Shown: positions 1-10,990, counted from the first letter of the stretch. The stretch is DNA of 64,000 nucleotides from Ampullaceana balthica (GCA_944989445.1 CALYLW010001392.1:46180-110179); one strand, 5' to 3'. The notes: generated by a model from the letters alone, not told the origin. Program-made: numbers and translations.

Positions 1-183
1 TTCTGTTTCACAGACTTTAGCGTTACAATTAGTAGCATTTTTGTATTTTGATAGTTTCATAATTTTGTTACCTAAGTTGTCTTACGTATAAAGTTATATT
101 AAATAAATCAGTAGCAGTGCTTTTTCGTGCGGCGCTGATAGGCAAAACAACTTTTATGCACGTCAGATATGACAATAGAAAGT
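1..183 (+). repeat. Fam-A interspersed repeat, 3' part
   Basis: This is the box-bearing end of the unnamed repeat family called Fam-A here. It aligns by eye with 32.65-32.83 kb and, more loosely, with 8.51-8.60 kb. The conserved box (words GTGCTTTTTCGTGCGGCGCT and, downstream, GTCAGATATGACAATAGAAA) lies near position 115-180. The upstream half, including the paired hairpins, is outside the window. No coding potential is seen. A Helitron-like 5' end follows directly. Confidence 0.7.
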
Positions 184-433
184 CTTCTATCTCTATCTAT
201 ATACAAAATGAAAGACTTGTCTGTCTGTCTGTCTTCATGTTTTTATAGCTCACTACACCATTTATCCGATAGCAATGAAACTTTGTAAGACTGATGAGTA
301 GGTTCCCGGGATGGTAGCTTCCATTATAAACAAAACAAAACGTTTAACACATGAGGTGCCGGGGGCCCATAATGTCGTTATAAGCGTAATTCACATAGTT
401 AATGTACGCATCTTGATCAAACTTGGCACAGAA

Positions 434-800
434 GAGCTGCATAGCTAATAATGAAATAATATAAGACATTGAACTCAAAGTACATAAGAGCTGCATAGCT
501 AATAATGAAATAATATAAGACATTGAACTCAAAGTACATAAGAGCTTCATAGCTAATAATGAAATAATATAAGACATTGAACTCAAAGTACATAAGAGCT
601 TCATGGCTAATAATGAAATAACATAAGACATTGAACTCAAAGTACATAAGAGCTTCATGGCTAATAATGAAATAATATAAGACATTGAACTCAAAGTACA
701 TAAGAGCTTCCTGGCTAATAATGAAATAACATAAGACATTGAACTCAAAGTACATAAGAGCTTCATAGCTAATAATGAAATACTATAGGGCTTTGAACTC
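434..800. repeat. 54-bp tandem repeat, about 6.8 copies
   Basis: The unit begins with GAGCTGCATAGCTAATAATG and recurs every 54 bp (starts at 434, 488, 542 and onward), with single-base variants such as TTCATAG/TTCATGG. Because 54 is divisible by three, the reverse strand stays open as an 18-residue repeat; this is not evidence of a gene. The array sits inside HL-c. Confidence 0.9.
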
Positions 801-983
801 AAAATGCATTTTTCTTTCGGGCCCTAAGTCTACCATTTTATTCATTAATCTATTTTAAAAAGATCTTTAGAAATATTGATAAAAATATCCATTAAGATCC
901 ATAAAAAGATGTTTTAAATTTTATTACTAGCACAGAATGGGCCTGGGAGCCCTTAATGTCGTTTTTTTTATATAAACTATATT

Positions 984-1098
984 AATATTATTTATTTAAC
1001 AGATCGCCATAAGACTATATAAATATTATTTATTTAACAGATCGTTATAAGACTACAGAAATATTATTTATTTAACAGATCGCTATACGACTATATAA
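984..1098. repeat. 38-bp tandem repeat, 3 copies
   Basis: The unit contains TTATTTATTTAACAGATCG and repeats at a 38-bp spacing (ACAGATCG near 1000, 1038 and 1076). It lies at the truncated downstream end of HL-c. Confidence 0.85.
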
Positions 1099-1101
1099 AT
1101 A

Positions 1102-1322
1102 CTAGGTTGTGCTGCGACGCCCACTTTTTTAGGGCGCTTAAGGCGCCCTCCTTATTTAAAATGCCAACTAACGTAATATTAAACTTCCTGAAATGTACAC
1201 AGAGTATTTTATAATAGGGGTTGTAGGGCGCCTGCGGCGCCCACTTTTTTTAAAAATTAACGTCCCGTCAGTCCTGTCAGTGTCGCTACTAATTTTAGAA
1301 AGCAGCGCACCAAATAACTGCA
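1102..1322 (-). mobile_element. Helitron-like element HL-d, fragment
   Basis: Read on the minus strand, this ends in CAACCTAG|T, a CTAG|T Helitron-like 3' end. It carries two GGCGCC-type blocks and the words shared by HL-d copies (TATTATAAAATAC, TTCAGGAAGTTTAATATT, ACTAATTTTAGAAAGCAGCG in element orientation on some copies). The palindromic regulatory-looking TGACGTCAT block of other copies is missing, so it is internally deleted. Confidence 0.55.
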
Positions 1323-1529
1323 TAACAAAATAACTCTGAGTCAGTCAGCACTGTTTACAACACAAATGCTGACTCAAAGTTTTTGCGTTGTTTGGTTCAT
1401 GTTAATCTGGAAACCAAAATGATTATGATTTTTAAGTCAATATTTTCATATTTTAAAAAAAAATCAGTTATGTCCCTTAGCGTTAAGCGTGAGCCATAAT
1501 TGTGGGTAAATCTATCTAAGATCTTATAT

Positions 1530-1606
1530 TATCTTATCTTATCTGTTTACAGACGCGCCTTCTATACAGAAGATTATTGCGTCCTACGCTTATCTATGGT
1601 TTGTGT
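1530..1606 (-). repeat. 3' UTR and (GATAA)n tail of LINE
   Basis: This is the short 3' end of the LINE remnant that ends at 1607. On the minus strand it contains GACGCAATAATCTTCTGTAT, then AGAAGG and GCGTCT, which can fold as a GACGC/GCGTC stem with an inner TTCT/AGAA stem. It finishes with repeated GATAA. The same tail occurs at the end of the SINEs at 2.37 kb and 56.37 kb and as a solo end at 17.78 kb. Confidence 0.75.
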
Positions 1607-2345
1607 TTAGTCCTGCATTTTTATTAGAGATTTAAATGTTGATAAAGTGTTGGTTTTCCTGGATTCTTCAGGCAACCCATTCCACGCCCCGAATCCCGGA
1701 CGGGAATAATGAAAATTTGTATGTGTTTGTTCTTGCATACGGAATAAGAAAGGTGTTTTTATCCTTATGTCTATCTGAGGGTTGTATTAAGTTATCTTTG
1801 TGTTGTATTTCTAAATTAGAATTAATTGCTTTATGTATTATTACTACTTTGCTCTTGGTTCTTCTATCCTCTAGTGTTTCAAGGTTTAATGATTTAACTA
1901 ATGGTGTTATTCTTGTTAGTTTTGAATATTCTCCAGTAATGAATCTGGCAGCTCTTTTTTGAATTTGTTCTAGTTTATCAATGCTTTCTTTGGTGGATGG
2001 GTCCCATACAGAAGATGCATATTCTAGTACAGGTCTCACCAAAGTGAGGTAGCATTTTAGTTTTTTATCTCTATTACATTTGTTAAAGTTTCTCTTTATA
2101 AAGCCTAAGGTTTTGTTTGATTTTTTAATAATTTCATTGACATGGGGATTCCATGATAGTTTCTGATTTATTAAGACTCCTAAGTATTTTGCATCTTTAG
2201 TTTGGGTCAGTTCTTTTCCATGAATGTAATATTTTGAATTTATTTGTTTCTTTTTCTTTGTTACTCTTAACAGTTGACACTTTTCTGGGTGGAAAGACAT
2301 ACTCCAGTTAGTTTCCCATTTTATCAATTCTTCTAAGTCTTTTTG
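1607..2345 (-). pseudogene. Non-LTR retrotransposon reverse transcriptase, C-terminal remnant
   Basis: The minus strand encodes the thumb and C-terminal part of a LINE reverse transcriptase. Visible motifs are WSMSFHPEKCQLLRV, the RT block AKYLGVLINQKLSW, then LVRPVLEYASSVWDP, QKRAARFI and FPSGIRG. The main frame breaks near 1680; one frame over the expected WNGLP motif continues to a stop at 1607-1609, so one frameshift separates the last 25 or so residues. The YADD catalytic block and the endonuclease are absent because the copy is 5'-truncated at about 2345, next to a SINE tail. The motif order fits the CR1/L2/Jockey-like group of LINEs; the exact clade is not resolved by eye. Confidence 0.85.
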
Positions 2346-2349
2346 TAAA

Positions 2350-2617
2350 ATCTTATCTTATATATATAGACGCTCCTTTTATGCAGAAAATAATTGCGTC
2401 ACACACCATGACAGATGGCAAGTGATGCAGTGTTCACAGGTCACGGCTTTGTGGGTTCCACGCATTGCCCAGCCGCCTAGCTAGTGTTAGGTACCAATTC
2501 GGACCTGGATAACTCAGGGACGCCCTAGGCCACGGGAACAAATCCTTGCCTTCACATGGATCCGAACCTGTGACCATCGGTACGCCAGTCGATCGCGCTG
2601 CACCTCGACCACCGCGA
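2350..2617 (-). mobile_element. tRNA-derived SINE (copy 1)
   Basis: On the minus strand this aligns over its length with the SINE at 56.13 kb. Its tRNA-like head has an A-box-like word (TGGTCGAGGTGCAG) and a B box (GGTTCGGATCC, forward positions 2558-2568 read in reverse). A body with GGGCGTCCCTGAGT follows, then the tail shared with the LINE next door (GACGC...GCGTCT, then GATAA repeats). Pol III transcription is the known mode for this class. The B box carries a transition relative to copy 2, and the 5' end is slightly eroded. Confidence 0.85.
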
Positions 2618-2625
2618 TTTGTACA

Positions 2626-3070
2626 GAATAAGTTTTCTTTGTTTTAGGTCTTTAAAGACGGAAAAAAGAAGTTTAAATAATAAAGTTTTAATATTATTGT
2701 ATTGCAACTGTATTAAAATATTTTTTTTTCATCAGCGCTACATCACTAATCTCTAGTTATGATGTTTTACATTTGACGTTGAACTTTAGAAAAAAAAACA
2801 ATGTAACAAGATAATGAGAACATTGTTAAAAAGAAATTAATAATATTTGTTATATTGGACATTTGAACACATACTTCAAATCTTATTTTATGTTAATTAT
2901 ATCTCCCCTTTAACAAAAATATTTTTAAAAGCATGACTTGTTCAGTCTTGTTTAATAAACACATATCTCTTGCAGCTGATATCAAACGATTCCTTATTAC
3001 ACCCTTCTCCTTGAGGTTGTCGTCCTTGATATGTGGCTGAATCAAATCATACAACATCTTTATATATACT
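2626..3070 (+). repeat. Fam-B interspersed repeat (copy 1)
   Basis: About 430 bp align closely with 21.22-21.65 kb, from AATAAGTTTTCTTTGTTTTA to ATGTGGCTGAATCAAA. The match includes AT-rich and non-repetitive stretches, so it is true homology and not low complexity. A third, more diverged relative is at 55.2-55.6 kb. No frame, terminal repeat or target duplication is evident. It directly follows the SINE head. Confidence 0.8.
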
Positions 3071-3078
3071 TCTCCTAA

Positions 3079-3160
3079 ACGACCATGTGCAAATTAACAT
3101 GACGAATGACCCTCGCAGTACGACCATGTACAAATGAACATGACGAATGACCCTCGCAGT
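3079..3160. repeat. 41-bp direct duplication
   Basis: Two copies of ACGACCATGTRCAAATKAAC plus ATGACGAATGACCCTCGCAGT follow one another at a 41-bp spacing. A related word in reverse (GCGAGGATCATTCGTCATG) is at about 5.31 kb. Confidence 0.85.
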
Positions 3161-3985
3161 TGGCAAGCTTGGTGGGATGAAAAGAATAATTAGAAGTAAA
3201 AAAAGATGTTTAAAACCACGTTTTTATAAGCGGACTAAAAAGAAGAAAATACATTTTAAAAATTTAAAATTTAAGGTGAGTACTATGATGCAATATGACT
3301 AAAAACATGGGGCTGGCGCTTCTCAGGCTTAACTAATTCAATTCACTCATTTTCTTACTTGTCATTTGTAAACCCTAATCATTTTAGCCAAACGCCTAAA
3401 AAGCGCCCGCCCATGACGTTAGTCATAGTACATTATAGTACTTGTTTTAAATTTTATCAATATCAACATTTTTTACAGCTAAAAAAATACGGTTCACAAA
3501 ACCATGTTTAATAATTTTCCATCTAATCCCATTTTGAGTTTATAAAATGTTTGTCTATTTCAATGAAAACATAAATGTTATTTCGATCAACGCTCGGACA
3601 GGCCGAAGAAACTGAAAATCGCAAGGCCCGGCAGTCAACAGGTAGGCGACCAATTCTCTACACGCAATCGTCTATTGTTAATAAATACACAGTGAACGTG
3701 CTTGACCTCTGAACTCATGTGTAACTTCTTTGTAGAGGCCAAAACCTTACTCAGATGTTTACATATCGTGAGGGTAGAAGCAACCAAAAATCATATCATT
3801 GTTTCTAACATATTTTAACATCTGATAATCGCGTTGTTGTATACTGCCAACAAAGCTATTCAAACAAAGCGTTGCTTAATAGTGTCCTTTCAAGCTGACG
3901 TAATACCATTTTATATAACATATGAAGTATCCAATCTTGTTGACAACGAAGACAAGTTTATTATACAATACACGTCGACTACAAG
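3161..3985. other. Non-coding AT-rich stretch without identified features
   Basis: I see no coding region, RNA gene or clear repeat here. A short GC-richer patch near 3.59-3.66 kb (CGCTCGGACAGGCCGAAGAA) has no match that I recognise. Confidence 0.5.
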
Positions 3986-3989
3986 GTAG

Positions 3990-4145
3990 TAAAGTTTAAG
4001 AATTATGACATAAACCAGTGAAATTACAGTCTTGAAATTGGACTAACGCTTTATCTGAGATAGGAGAATCTTAGCAATTCAATGACATTGTATCCCTATT
4101 TATAGGGATCGAAATTAAGTGTCAGAGCACTTAAATTAACTGGTT
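3990..4145 (+). repeat. Fam-A, partial copy with paired hairpins
   Basis: This carries the Fam-A lead-in (GGAGAATCTTAGCAATTCAA) and the double hairpin at 4092-4137. Hairpin 1 is ATCCCTA/TAGGGAT with a TTTA loop, and hairpin 2 is built on AAGTG/CACTT. The sequence then diverges before the box; a fuller copy begins at 4.37 kb. Confidence 0.65.
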
Positions 4146-4369
4146 TTTTTTCACTATGTCAACCATGTATTTAAGAAAACATTATTCATGTTGTCACTGT
4201 CAGTCTCAAACTACTATATTTCATCATTACTAGAAAATTCTAAAATAAACAAATATTATGTTGTTATGTAAACAATTTACAAGGTTAATAAGCAATTTTT
4301 AAACTCTGAATTCTTGTTTTATGAAATATCGAAACGCTATAAATTACTTGAAATAGTGAAATAAACCTG

Positions 4370-5495
4370 TGCTCCTAGGACAGGTGTTTACCTGGGGTAG
4401 GAGAGTGCTTGCATTTAATATTTTGACAGTTTTTCCCCAATTGTAGGGATCGAAGTCAAGTGGCGTGCCACTTAGATGAAACATAATGTTGTTGTTTTTT
4501 TAAAGAAGAAGTTCGCTGTTCTTTAATGAATGAAACGTATTTATTTTATCATTCATGCCACTCATATATATAACAGTGAATTCAGGATATAGATGTGTGT
4601 GCTAACAACTAGACATCAATAATATGATAGTAAACTTATATAAATTAACTGTTTCCGTAAATTTTAACAGATACTATTTCTAAAATTCCCCTTTTCGTCA
4701 AATTTTCTATTTCTCCATTTTTAATTGTCTGTATAAAAAAAATAACAATTATGGAATACAAATTAATCATACATTTTCTCATAGACCTATAAGGACAAAT
4801 TTAACAACAGTTCAAGTAAAAACGTTTACATCGGCTCATTAATCTTGTGAACTAATTTGTTTTACATTCAACGTCATATTAAATATATCAGTACTGGTGC
4901 TTTTTTGTGCACGCTGTCAGGAAATACAAATTTAATGCAATTTCTCTTTTTAAACATTTTTTACTTCAATTTTTGCGTGTTATTTTTATTTATTAATAAT
5001 CGTTTGTAAGTCGGAGGTTAAACTCTCTGTTAACACTGTGAGTGTAATAAACAACTTTCAACATCAAATCTAACATTTCATTTGGATCGCGCACACAAGT
5101 TAAGCTTACATTTAAAATATCTTCAGAATTTAAAAAACAAAAATGAACGTTATTCTAGAATTATTTTCAAGCCCAATATGAAGTTTTTAGTTTCGTATTA
5201 AATTGTTGGTCTCGAGAGGTACGCACTGCGATTAGCTACCTGCCCCCTCCCCCCACCATGCACCACCCTCGCTTGCCAACCATAAACTGTGATTGGTTGA
5301 CCATAGCGAGGATCATTCGTCATGCTTATTTTCTCGCGTCTTGTGCTTTTTCCTAATATCTGGTGACTTATATATATATATATCGATTAAAACGAAATTT
5401 GTTTATACATTTCAGTAAATGTGAGTGTTTTTTGTTCTATGGAGTTAATCAAAATAAGAAATCTAAAGAGATTTATGAGTTATAGGAAACTTGTT
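4370..5495 (+). repeat. Fam-A, long copy
   Basis: The double hairpin is at about 4432-4478, with hairpin 2 perfect (AAGTGGCGTGCCACTT). The conserved box is at about 4876-4930. A long downstream part (TAACACTGTGAGTGTAATAA; CAACTTTCAACATCAAAT) aligns with 25.99-26.29 kb. The last part (ACATTTCAGTAAATGTGAGT) matches 27.0 kb, after an unrelated GC-richer insert at about 5220-5380. The hairpin-to-box spacing here is about 400 bp, against about 300 bp in other copies. No protein coding is seen. Confidence 0.7.
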
Positions 5496-5689
5496 TATAT
5501 TTAATGAACACAATATCTTTATACAACGAAACACAATCTTCTCACTTAGGTTATGGATATATAGTTGAAAAGTATTGCACATGATATTTCTGCGATAACG
5601 CTTAAAATTAAATACAAAGTATACAAATAAATTGTGTATTCAAAACTATAAATTAAATCTTTATTACATGACAATGTATGATCATAACT

Positions 5690-5725
5690 AAAGAGAAAGA
5701 GAGTGAGATGAACAGAGATATGACA

Positions 5726-5792
<67 letters not shown>
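5690..5792. repeat. (GA)n microsatellite
   Basis: This is a long GA run with ATGA interruptions. The apparent poly-Ser/Leu reading frame on the reverse strand is a by-product of the dinucleotide repeat. Confidence 0.95.
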
Positions 5793-6205
5793 AAACATAG
5801 AATAACACTAAGATAGAATGTACAGCGTCTTACAAAATACATCAAATCTCCGCAAACATGTGTACCTCAGAAGTAATGACGTCATTTACCTTTTTAACCA
5901 TTTATTAACAACATTTCATAAACAAAATTACACCATTTCGTTAATATGTTATAGAGTCTACTTGTTATTCTAAATTCTCATCTAAAAGTATTGTTCAAGT
6001 CCTTCATATGTTATCTCAAGAATAACGAACGCATTATTATGTTCGGCCTTGTAGGTTTTGTCCTGTAGATATAATGGGTATTGACGACTGTATCACAATT
6101 ACAAATAAGTTTAATAGATCGTGGATCAAGGGAAATAATTGTTTTTTAAATACTATTTTAATTTACTTAATTTTGAAATTTTATAAATGTGGAAGCTCTC
6201 AGTTG

Positions 6206-6361
6206 CGTAATCTTTTGTATGTAAGTCGCCCACCGCTTGTCTTCCGTAATCTTGTGTATGTAAGTCGCCCACCGCTTGTCTTCCGTAATCTTTTGTATGT
6301 AAGTCGCCCACCGCTTGTCTTCCGTAATCTTTTGAATGTAAGTCGCCCACCGCTTATCTTC
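6206..6361. repeat. 39-bp tandem repeat, 4 copies
   Basis: CGTAATCTTTTGTATGTAAG plus TCGCCCACCGCTTGTCTTC recurs every 39 bp (starts 6206, 6245, 6284, 6323). Because 39 is a multiple of three, both strands show open repeat frames without coding meaning. Confidence 0.92.
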
Positions 6362-6384
6362 GACCCCTTAACTATGGTTACAAC

Positions 6385-6568
6385 CAGTGTTTCCCCAAAG
6401 GATTGTTGGGCGGTGTGCAAAGTATAAAAACTCGTGTGCAAACTTGCACAGCATCTATTTTTTGTGTAATATTTTACAAATTTTGGTGCGCGGTAATCCA
6501 AAACTGCTGCGCGGCAGTGGTCAGATATCTGCGCAGCCGTGCAGCCACGCAGCTTAAAGAGAACATTG
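6385..6568. mobile_element. hAT-type MITE (copy 1) with 8-bp target duplication
   Basis: A 184-bp element starts with CAGTGTTTCCCCAAAG and ends with CTTAAAGAGAACATTG, which reads as an imperfect terminal inverted repeat. It is flanked by an exact 8-bp duplication GTTACAAC (6377-6384 and 6569-6576), the target size of the hAT superfamily. The interior has CGCGGCAGTGG and GCGCAGCCG words shared with the copy at 18.41 kb. It is too short to encode a transposase. Confidence 0.85.
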
Positions 6569-6742
6569 GTTACAACTCAAATAGATGGCAATAAATCTCC
6601 TACCCTTGGTATATTCTTAAAGAGAACATTGGTTACAACACAAATAGATGGCAATATATCCCCTACTCTTGGTATATTCTTAAAGAGAACATTGGTTACA
6701 ACACAAATAGATGGCAATAAATCTCTTGCCCTTGGTATATTC
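6554..6742. repeat. 63-bp tandem repeat, 3 copies, built from MITE end plus flank
   Basis: The unit TTAAAGAGAACATTGGTTAC... repeats at 6554, 6617 and 6680. The first 15 bases of each unit are the MITE's right terminus and the next bases are its target duplication and host flank. The tandem amplification therefore came after the MITE insertion. Confidence 0.9.
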
Positions 6743-7344
6743 TGATTTACAAGTAAAACAATTTCATGTCTAGTTCATGTTAATTAACGGTTTCAGATTT
6801 TTCATCAAGTATGGTATAGAAGAGTCGAAATAAATTGATTGACACAATCAACATTTTCTTTGTTGCTCACATGACTACAGACCTGCATCTGAAATGTATG
6901 GACAGTAAAACTGCAGGCTAATTTAACTTCTTATAAAACTGAACGCGATATAACGAAATCATTACTCAAAATCTACTTTCCCCAAGTTGTCATTAAACGT
7001 TTTTTAATAGTAATAATTAAATAACAAAGACAACAGACTGTAGAGTTAAACTCTGGAATGTGTCAGCAGCTAACACACTTTCAGCTTTAAACAAAGAATG
7101 TGTCACTTTAACTAAAGCAATTTATGCCATCGCTTGGAATATGTCTCATGCTAAAAGACATTATTCTGAAAGAACTTCTCATAACAACTACTATATTACC
7201 AAACAGATTTAGAGGAACTCTCTACTTCAAAGACTTTTCATCAGAATTATAACAATTAATGTTGACTATATAATAATTATTATTTTCTTAGCTTTATCTT
7301 CAAAATGATATAACATAGCCCTGGAAAATGTAACAAAGTCTGAA

Positions 7345-7775
7345 AGTAAAGCATACAAGTAAATCAAGTCAAGCATACAAGTAAATGAAGTCAAGCATAC
7401 AAGTAAATCAAGTCAAGCTTACAAGTAAATCAAGTCAAACATACAAGTACATCAAGTCAAACATACAAATAAATCAAGTCAAGCATGCAAGTATTTCAAG
7501 TCAAACATACAAGTAAATCAAGTCAAGCATACAAGTATTTCAAGTCAAACATACAAGTAAATCAAGTCAAGCATACAAGTATTTCAAGTCAAACATACAA
7601 GTAAATCAAGTCAAGCATACAAGTATTTCAAGTCAAGCATACAAGTACATCAAGTCAAACATACAAATAAATCAAGTCAAGCATGCAAGTAAATCAAGTC
7701 AAGCATACAAGTAAATCAAGTCAAGCATGCAAGTAAATCAAGTCAAGCATGTAAGTAAATCAAGTCAAGCATACA
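7345..7775. repeat. 22-bp tandem repeat, about 20 copies
   Basis: The unit AAGCATACAAGTAAATCAAG+TC has recurring variants (ACATACAAATAAATC, GTATTTCAAGTC). Variant units recur in blocks, which suggests that multi-unit segments were duplicated. Confidence 0.93.
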
Positions 7776-8134
7776 ATTTCCTACATACATCTCATCTGAA
7801 ATTTAAACGATTCTCCGCCGTTGTAATTATGTCTGCCACAACTCGTTCAAGAACAGTTCTTCCTGTACTGCCTTTATTATTGATCTTTTCTGATAGGTCT
7901 ATTTGGAAATCAATTGTGTAGCCACGTCTCTTTGTAAGATATGTTATAGAAACTGTTCTATAGTCTACAGAGTTTTCATGACTTTGAACTAAATAGGTAT
8001 TACGTCAATCACAAAACATGTAAGTGTTTATGACAACAACTTATTCAAAAAATAGTTGGGGGCTCCCGAATACGTGGGGGCCCTACGCTGTAGCTTGTTG
8101 AGTATATAGGTGAGTATGGCACTGTGTATACCAG

Positions 8135-9108
8135 GGGTAAGGGAATTCTAGCAATTCATTGGCACAGTATCCCTCATTAAAGGGAACGACGTTAAGTAGC
8201 AAGCCACTTAAATATACATAGAAAGCAACGTCGATCCGGATTTAAGGGATCGTGGAACAGGACATTGCATATGTGACAGTGATTAAATTAAATTCATAGG
8301 TTGCATAATTTTAAATAAAAATGATTTTGAAAATTCCTTTTTTAGTCAAATTAAATATTTCTTTATGTATAATTTTGTGCTACATTAAACATAAGATTTA
8401 CAAATCAAGAATACGTTTCTCATAGACTAAATGGTATAATTCAATAGAAGTTAAATACTTTTTGATCTTCTCATTAAAATTTATCTTGCGGACTAATTTG
8501 TTTTACGTACAATGTCATATAAATGGATCAGTACTGGTGCTTTTTAGTGCGCGCTGAAAGGAAATACAAAATTAATTCAAGTCAGATATCACAAAGAAAG
8601 CTATTTAATGTAAAGATGTTCCCTTACTGCAAATGTTGTGAAAATTATTTCTATTAATACATTTATATATTTAAAAATTAATTTCTTTTCTATAGCTTTT
8701 TAAATGTAAATAATATTCATGAAATAAAGCAAAGTTTTCATTTATCAATTACTGCTGATTTCATTGTCAATTTCCGACGATTGTATAAACACCAACACGT
8801 ATAAATATACAAATTTAAGTAATGTACACAATCTTAAGTAGACTGCATATACAGCAATGATGTTTATGTTTTAAATACAAACGTGACGCAATTATAAAGT
8901 AGACTTGAATCGATTAAAAAATTTACCCAAATTAACGAACTATGATTTTATAAAAGGAAAGTAAAAATAATTCAAGCATCAACAATTATTTAACGGAGTT
9001 CACAAAATAATATATTCCTTAAAGTATTATTTTAGCTTCAAAAAATGTGTTTTTTTCGTTCATTAATTTTTTTAATTTATTTACTCCTATATCCTATTAA
9101 AATTAAAT
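8135..9108 (+). repeat. Fam-A, long copy
   Basis: The lead-in GGAATTCTAGCAATTCATTG precedes the double hairpin at about 8168-8214 (stem TCCCT/AGGGA, then AAGTAGCAAGCCACTT with one mismatch). The box at about 8514-8570 follows at a 300-bp spacing. A 3' part aligns in reverse with 19.78-19.97 kb and 58.98-59.23 kb, and a distal part aligns in reverse with 28.94-29.37 kb. A TIR element interrupts it at 9109. Confidence 0.75.
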
Positions 9109-9110
9109 TA

Positions 9111-9950
9111 CCGTATATGCTCGTTCTAAAGCAAATGGAAGGGGGGGGGATCTGCTTGCGAGCGGGTCATAGTTGATTTCTGCATGTACAATCATTGGAT
9201 ATCGATGTTGTGAAGGAGTAAAGTGGGGGAGGGAAGGTGTCTACTATCAAGGGTTTGTGTCGGTGTGTCAAAGTTTGAATCAAAGCAAGTATGAAACACA
9301 TCGCCTCTCTTTTCTGTCAAGCCCTCTAGCCGGTATTGCTGTCTCTTCCCCCCCTCTCGATATCAACATTGTCCTTGATTAATATGCGCCTATTTACGCC
9401 ATTTTCCCTAACTGGCAAACTCCGTAAGTCGATTTTTTTCGGGCCACTGTAAATTTTCAAAGGTATGATGTGACTCTTTTTAAAAAGAAAAAAAAAGGTT
9501 ACTTCCCCCATCCCACTGTGGCGGGAATAAAGTGGAGGAGGGGAGGGAAGGTGTCTGTCCTCCCGGGTTTGTTTGGGGATGACAAAGCAAGTTGGTTTCC
9601 TTTGATGTAAAACACCAGACACCACCTCTCTTTACTTTCAATCCTTCTAGCCAGTATCGCTGTCCCCTCCCACCCACAACACTCTCAATATCAACATTGT
9701 CCTTGATTAATCTTCGCTTAAAAGTCTTTTTCCCTAACTCGAAAACTCCGAAGTCTAAATTTTTTTTCGGATCCCTTTGAGTTCGACTTAAAGAGCTCCG
9801 ACTGGATTTTTTTTAAAACTGTGTACCATTTTGTTTACACTGTCCTATTATTTTTTGGGGTCGGCTTGCGAGCGGGTTACACACTTTTTCTACCATTCTC
9901 TTCCAAAAGTCGGCTTATGAACAAACTGGGTATAGAACGAGTAAATACGG
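9111..9950. mobile_element. TA-flanked TIR element (copy 1), with internal duplication
   Basis: The ends are CCGTATATGCTCGTTCTAAA and, in reverse complement, CCGTATTTACTCGTTCTATA. Each is flanked by TA (9109-9110 and 9951-9952), the target of the Tc1/mariner superfamily. The interior holds two diverged direct repeats of about 300 bp (near 9.22-9.45 and 9.54-9.77 kb), both with AACATTGTCCTTGATTAAT. No transposase frame is visible. A shorter relative lies at 36.84 kb. Confidence 0.75.
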
Positions 9951-9955
9951 TAGTT

Positions 9956-10990
9956 TCTTTCTTTCATTTCTTCTAGATTGTATGGACATAATTTACTTTA
10001 ATAGAGTTCTTCGTTGCGCTATATTTAGTGTTAGGTTTAGTTATGGTTTAGGTTAATGACTAGGTTAAGGGTTAGATTTAGTGATATATCTTGTTTAGGG
10101 CTGGAGTTTAGAAATAGATTTAGGTTAAATATAATGTTAAGTTTTCACGAAAGGTAAGCTTTTGATTTTTTGTTGAAAAAATAAGAATATATTTTTCTTA
10201 CCGTTACAGATTTTAACATTTAATTTTTTTTCAGGCTTATTTGAAATAATATTTCAAGTCATTTAATGTTTTCAATTTTCAAACCTTTGATAACTTCTAA
10301 AATTTATTTTTTTCCTGATATGATTTTTGTGTTAGTATTTTTTTTTAAATTTCAAATATTTTAAATAAAATGTATTTGTATGAATAAGTGCCATATTGAT
10401 AAAGAAAAAAACACACTTATCTTTTCTTTCTCATACTTATTTTATATATTTAAATATTTATTGGACCTAGCAACAGATCAGTGGTTAAAGATGGCGACAG
10501 AACAAGAGAACGTGGGACAAGTAAATCGGGATTAACCTTCACAGTATTTAATATATAAAAATTAACGAAAGAAAATATGTATAAAAGATATACATATGTT
10601 ATAAATATATATGTACTGTAACTATATGAAGCATGAAAAAAAAACAGCAGAATTTTGATATGCAGTAGCCATGAAGGAAATTTCAAAGGATTTTTTGTCT
10701 TCTATATTGGGCGTTTGTTATAATTAATGATTGAATATCCTTTCAGTGCCGTACCAGAAAGCATCGATGCCGATGAATTTAATATTGCGTTGTACTCAAA
10801 AAGATTAATAAGAAAATCTTATTTTGTTTAAAATGTCTTATGGGAAAGAATAATATTATTTCATTTTTCTTTGATTATATCTGAATAATAATTTTTTGTG
10901 ACGTAATAAAATTAGATTATGTTAATTAAATGTTTTATTTAACGGTACCTGAATAGAAATATGTAAATGTTTAATTTATAGAAATATATT
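9956..10990. other. AT-rich non-coding stretch
   Basis: No coding region is supported. At 10.02-10.14 kb there is a loose run of TTAGG-like words (TTAGGTTTAGTTATGG, GGTTAAGGGTTAGATTTAG) that may be a decayed simple repeat. The minus-strand frame at 10.45-10.69 kb is hydrophobic but has no recognisable domain, and I do not call it. Confidence 0.45.

Larger units (their letters stand above)
187..1098 (+). mobile_element. Helitron-like element HL-c, 5' portion
   Basis: The segment starts with an A|TCTATATATA-type 5' end followed by a (TGTC)n run, as do the other Helitron-like elements here. Its interior matches the 59.8-61.5 kb element: a GGGCCC-containing block followed by TTAATGTCGTTTTTT and a TATATGAGCTATATAAAA-like word. 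It contains two minisatellites, listed separately. No Rep/helicase coding is present, so it is non-autonomous. The 3' CTAG end of this family is not seen; another Helitron-like copy in the opposite orientation abuts it. Confidence 0.5.

Noticed and set aside
105..165. Hammerhead ribozyme in the Fam-A box (CTGATAGG...CAAAAC)
   Set aside because: The CUGANGA and GAAA core with intervening stem II is not present, and other copies (CTGTCAGG, CTGAAAGG) do not keep it.
344..802. 152-residue repeat protein on the minus strand
   Set aside because: It is a translation of a 54-bp tandem array, a multiple of three, with the same open stretch in a second frame.
10020..10140. Interstitial telomere repeat
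   Set aside because: TTAGG-like words are irregular, with no run of exact hexamers; more likely a decayed simple repeat.
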